Source: Bacteroidota bacterium
Lineage (GTDB): Bacteria > Bacteroidota > Bacteroidia > AKYH767-A > OLB10
Direction of reading: 5' to 3'
DNA length: 40,681 bases
NCBI GenBank assembly: GCA_029547265.1
Contig: JAKPPP010000058.1
Span: 1-40,681 of the forward strand
The translations under genes and the position numbers were made by a program. A model generated the notes under the pieces. That model was not told the origin of the DNA and searched no databases. It was given only the letters and a program-made list of their open reading frames with translations. Shown here piece after piece: positions 38,991 through 40,681 of the stretch (positions within the stretch are counted from its first letter, which is position 1; each line of letters starts with the position of its first letter).

Positions 38991-40099
38991 TGAAATATTA
39001 CGTAATTGCGGGCGAAGCTTCAGGCGATTTGCACGGTGCAAATTTGCTACATCAGCTAAAAAAGCAAGATGCGAAGGCTTCTTTCCGTTGTTGGGGTGGC
39101 GATTTAATGAAAGCCGAAGGTGCTGAATTAGTAAAGCATTACCGCGATTTGGCGTTCATGGGATTTCTTGAAGTGATTAAAAATCTCAAGACCATTCTTT
39201 CAAATATCGACTTCTGTAAAAAGGATATTCTCGATTATGCTCCCGATGTTTTGGTGTTAATTGACTATCCGGGATTTAATTTACGCATAGCGGAATTTGC
39301 TAAGCAACAAGGAATTAAAGTTGTTTATTATATCTCTCCGCAAGTTTGGGCGTGGAAACAGTCGCGTGTGAAAAAGATCAAACGAGATGTTGATCTGATG
39401 CTGGTAATTCTTCCTTTTGAAAAGGACTTTTATAAAAAGTTCGGTATGGATGTTAAGTTTGTGGGACATCCTTTGCTCGATGCCATTGCTAAATTTAAAT
39501 TACCTGAAAACGCGGGACAAGTACAACTGAATTTGCCAATCGATAAACCGCTCATTGCTTTATTGCCAGGAAGTCGCAAGCAAGAGATTGATGTGAAATT
39601 ACCGATCATGTTATCGGTGGTTGATTCATTTCCGGAATACCGATTTGTGATTGCAGGAGCACCCGGACAAACTGCAGAAGTTTATAAAGAACATATCGGT
39701 TCGAAAGACATCAATTTGATTTTCGGTGAGACGTATCCGTTATTAAATGCTGCACACGCTGCATTGGTAACAAGCGGTACTGCAACGTTAGAAACTGCTT
39801 TATTTAAAGTGCCCGAAGTAGTTTGTTATAAGGGTAGTTACGTTTCTTATGTCATTGCAAAACAACTCGTAAAAATCAAGTTTATTTCACTCGTAAATTT
39901 GATTATGGATCGCATGGTGGTGACTGAATTAATTCAAGAAGAACTCAACAAAAAAAATGTTGAAGCTGAATTAAGAAAGATATTGTCGGGTGCGGGACGC
40001 GAAAAAATGATGCAAGATTACAACGAACTGGAACGTGTTTTAGGCGGACCGGGAGCCTCTGAACAAGCGGCAAAAGCCATTGTTGAAATGATGAAATAG
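38990..40099 (+). CDS. lpxB: Lipid-A-disaccharide synthase
   Basis: Joins UDP-diacylglucosamine and lipid X to make the lipid A disaccharide at the inner membrane. The 369 residues carry the N-terminal YVIAGEASGDLHGANLL, YYISPQVWAWKQSRVKKI, LLPGSRKQEI and a late VTSGTATLETAL motif. The ATG at 38990 overlaps the previous stop; the GTG one codon earlier is not needed. Its presence confirms a Gram-negative envelope with lipid A. Repeat copy C follows about 107 bases after its stop. Confidence 0.96.
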   Translation: MKYYVIAGEASGDLHGANLLHQLKKQDAKASFRCWGGDLMKAEGAELVKHYRDLAFMGFLEVIKNLKTILSNIDFCKKDILDYAPDVLVLIDYPGFNLRIAEFAKQQGIKVVYYISPQVWAWKQSRVKKIKRDVDLMLVILPFEKDFYKKFGMDVKFVGHPLLDAIAKFKLPENAGQVQLNLPIDKPLIALLPGSRKQEIDVKLPIMLSVVDSFPEYRFVIAGAPGQTAEVYKEHIGSKDINLIFGETYPLLNAAHAALVTSGTATLETALFKVPEVVCYKGSYVSYVIAKQLVKIKFISLVNLIMDRMVVTELIQEELNKKNVEAELRKILSGAGREKMMQDYNELERVLGGPGASEQAAKAIVEMMK

Positions 40100-40681
40100 G
40101 TTTAGTTAACGTTTTTAAAAATGGTTTGCTTTTTTTGTTTTAGTTAATGGGCAAACAGAAGGTTTTTGGTCTTTTTTGGGCATATTGTATTGAAAACAAA
40201 TTTGCCAATAATAGAAACTCCGTAGTAACCGAAGTCCTCTTCCAACGCGCTGTAGCCGCGCGACGGCTCTTACTTTTTCCTGCAGTCGAAAAAGTAAGCA
40301 AAAAGACCGCCGCTGTAATTTTTTTAGCGGGAACGATTTCAACTCCAACGGAAAGAAACAAACTCTCCCTGAATCGTCTCCTGCGTCGACGCTCCATGTC
40401 TCGGGCAGTGTTTCTTTCTATCGTTGTCGTTCTCATCGTTCTATCCGCAAAAATTTAAGGCGGACGTTCCGCTTCGAATAGAGATTCGGATATACCGTTC
40501 AACAATAATATTGTAGCTAGATAAAACCTAAAATTCGGTCATTATAAATCAATGAAAACTTACGGGTTTTCGATTGATTTCTTTCCTCGAGTCATTAAAA
40601 TCGAAATACATATTGCGTTGAAAACCGCAGGGTACCGAATGACACAGAAAACCTCAACTCCAAAACTCAATCATTCTTTAT
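40100..40681. other. 582-bp gap to the window end, holding repeat copy C
   Basis: Contains repeat copy C (40206-40507). After it, 40508-40681 is AT-rich, with stops in the frames I checked and an ATTCA-like end. No gene is visible before the edge. Confidence 0.7.
40206..40507 (+). repeat. Dispersed hairpin repeat, copy C
   Basis: The best match to copy B, with a constant offset of 13530 bases. Hairpin arms CTTACTTTTTC/GAAAAAGTAAG (40269-40298) and CCGCT/AGCGG (40310-40330) are unchanged while the loop of the first differs at two positions. The tail palindrome reads GCGGA-CGT-TCCGC (40460-40472). Frames of about 100 codons on both strands appear non-coding. Confidence 0.92.

Noticed and set aside
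40140..40458. Proteins of about 90-100 residues on both strands of repeat copies B and C
   Set aside because: They overlap on opposite strands, differ by mostly non-synonymous changes between copies and are broken in copy A.

Overview
The window looks like a piece of a Bacteroidota chromosome of low to moderate GC. Evidence: two secreted proteins end in type IX secretion (T9SS) sorting domains; promoters follow the Bacteroidota form (TTTG, about 19 bases, TAnnTTTG); start codons lack Shine-Dalgarno sequences; and several protein families are typical of the phylum. T9SS argues for a Flavobacteriia/Chitinophagia/Sphingobacteriia-like lineage rather than gut Bacteroides, but I cannot name a genus. 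No tRNA, rRNA, CRISPR array, transposase or phage gene is visible. Most of the 40 genes called are housekeeping or envelope genes.

Layout. 1-3.3 kb (minus): a small membrane protein and a three-gene proton-translocating transhydrogenase operon (pntAA-pntAB-pntB). 3.7-12.4 kb (plus): a small acidic protein with an MBL-fold hydrolase, then cmk, ispH, rpsA, pyrR-pyrB, a STAS protein, a T9SS cargo protein and rnz. 12.4-14.9 kb: a convergent NUDIX hydrolase, pfkA and a beta-barrel protein. 15.5-19.4 kb (minus): a thioredoxin-like lipoprotein and two POT peptide transporters. 19.6-26.6 kb: ybaB, a DinB/DUF1569-like gene, a lipoprotein coupled to a prolyl oligopeptidase, a DUF885 lipoprotein and a GNAT/FemAB-like protein. 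27.3-30.8 kb: a T9SS-tail mini-protein, an AIM24-family protein, a small secreted protein and a MuiA-family protein. 31.1-36.0 kb: recF, a repeat-rich gap, then a sugar transferase, lipoprotein and Gfo/Idh oxidoreductase that look like the edge of a surface-polysaccharide locus. 36.1-40.1 kb (plus): pcm, hsp20, surE, two paralogous small membrane proteins and lpxB.

Genes working together. The POT transporters, prolyl oligopeptidase and DUF885 protein suggest peptide scavenging. pcm, hsp20 and surE form a protein-repair and stress group. ispH, lpxB and the sugar transferase serve the envelope. pyrR and pyrB form a pyrimidine unit.

The most unusual content is between genes. A repeat of about 280-300 bp occurs three times (15089-15366 minus, 26676-26979 plus, 40206-40507 plus). 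It is a chain of short hairpins, some with apparently compensating changes. Each copy lies 94-111 nt after a gene and points the same way as that gene. One copy sits between two near-identical terminators. It looks like a non-coding mobile or RNA element, although spurious ORFs run through it on both strands. A second repeat-rich gap after recF is framed by a perfect 26-bp inverted repeat. Several promoters sit so close to start codons that leaderless mRNAs are likely.
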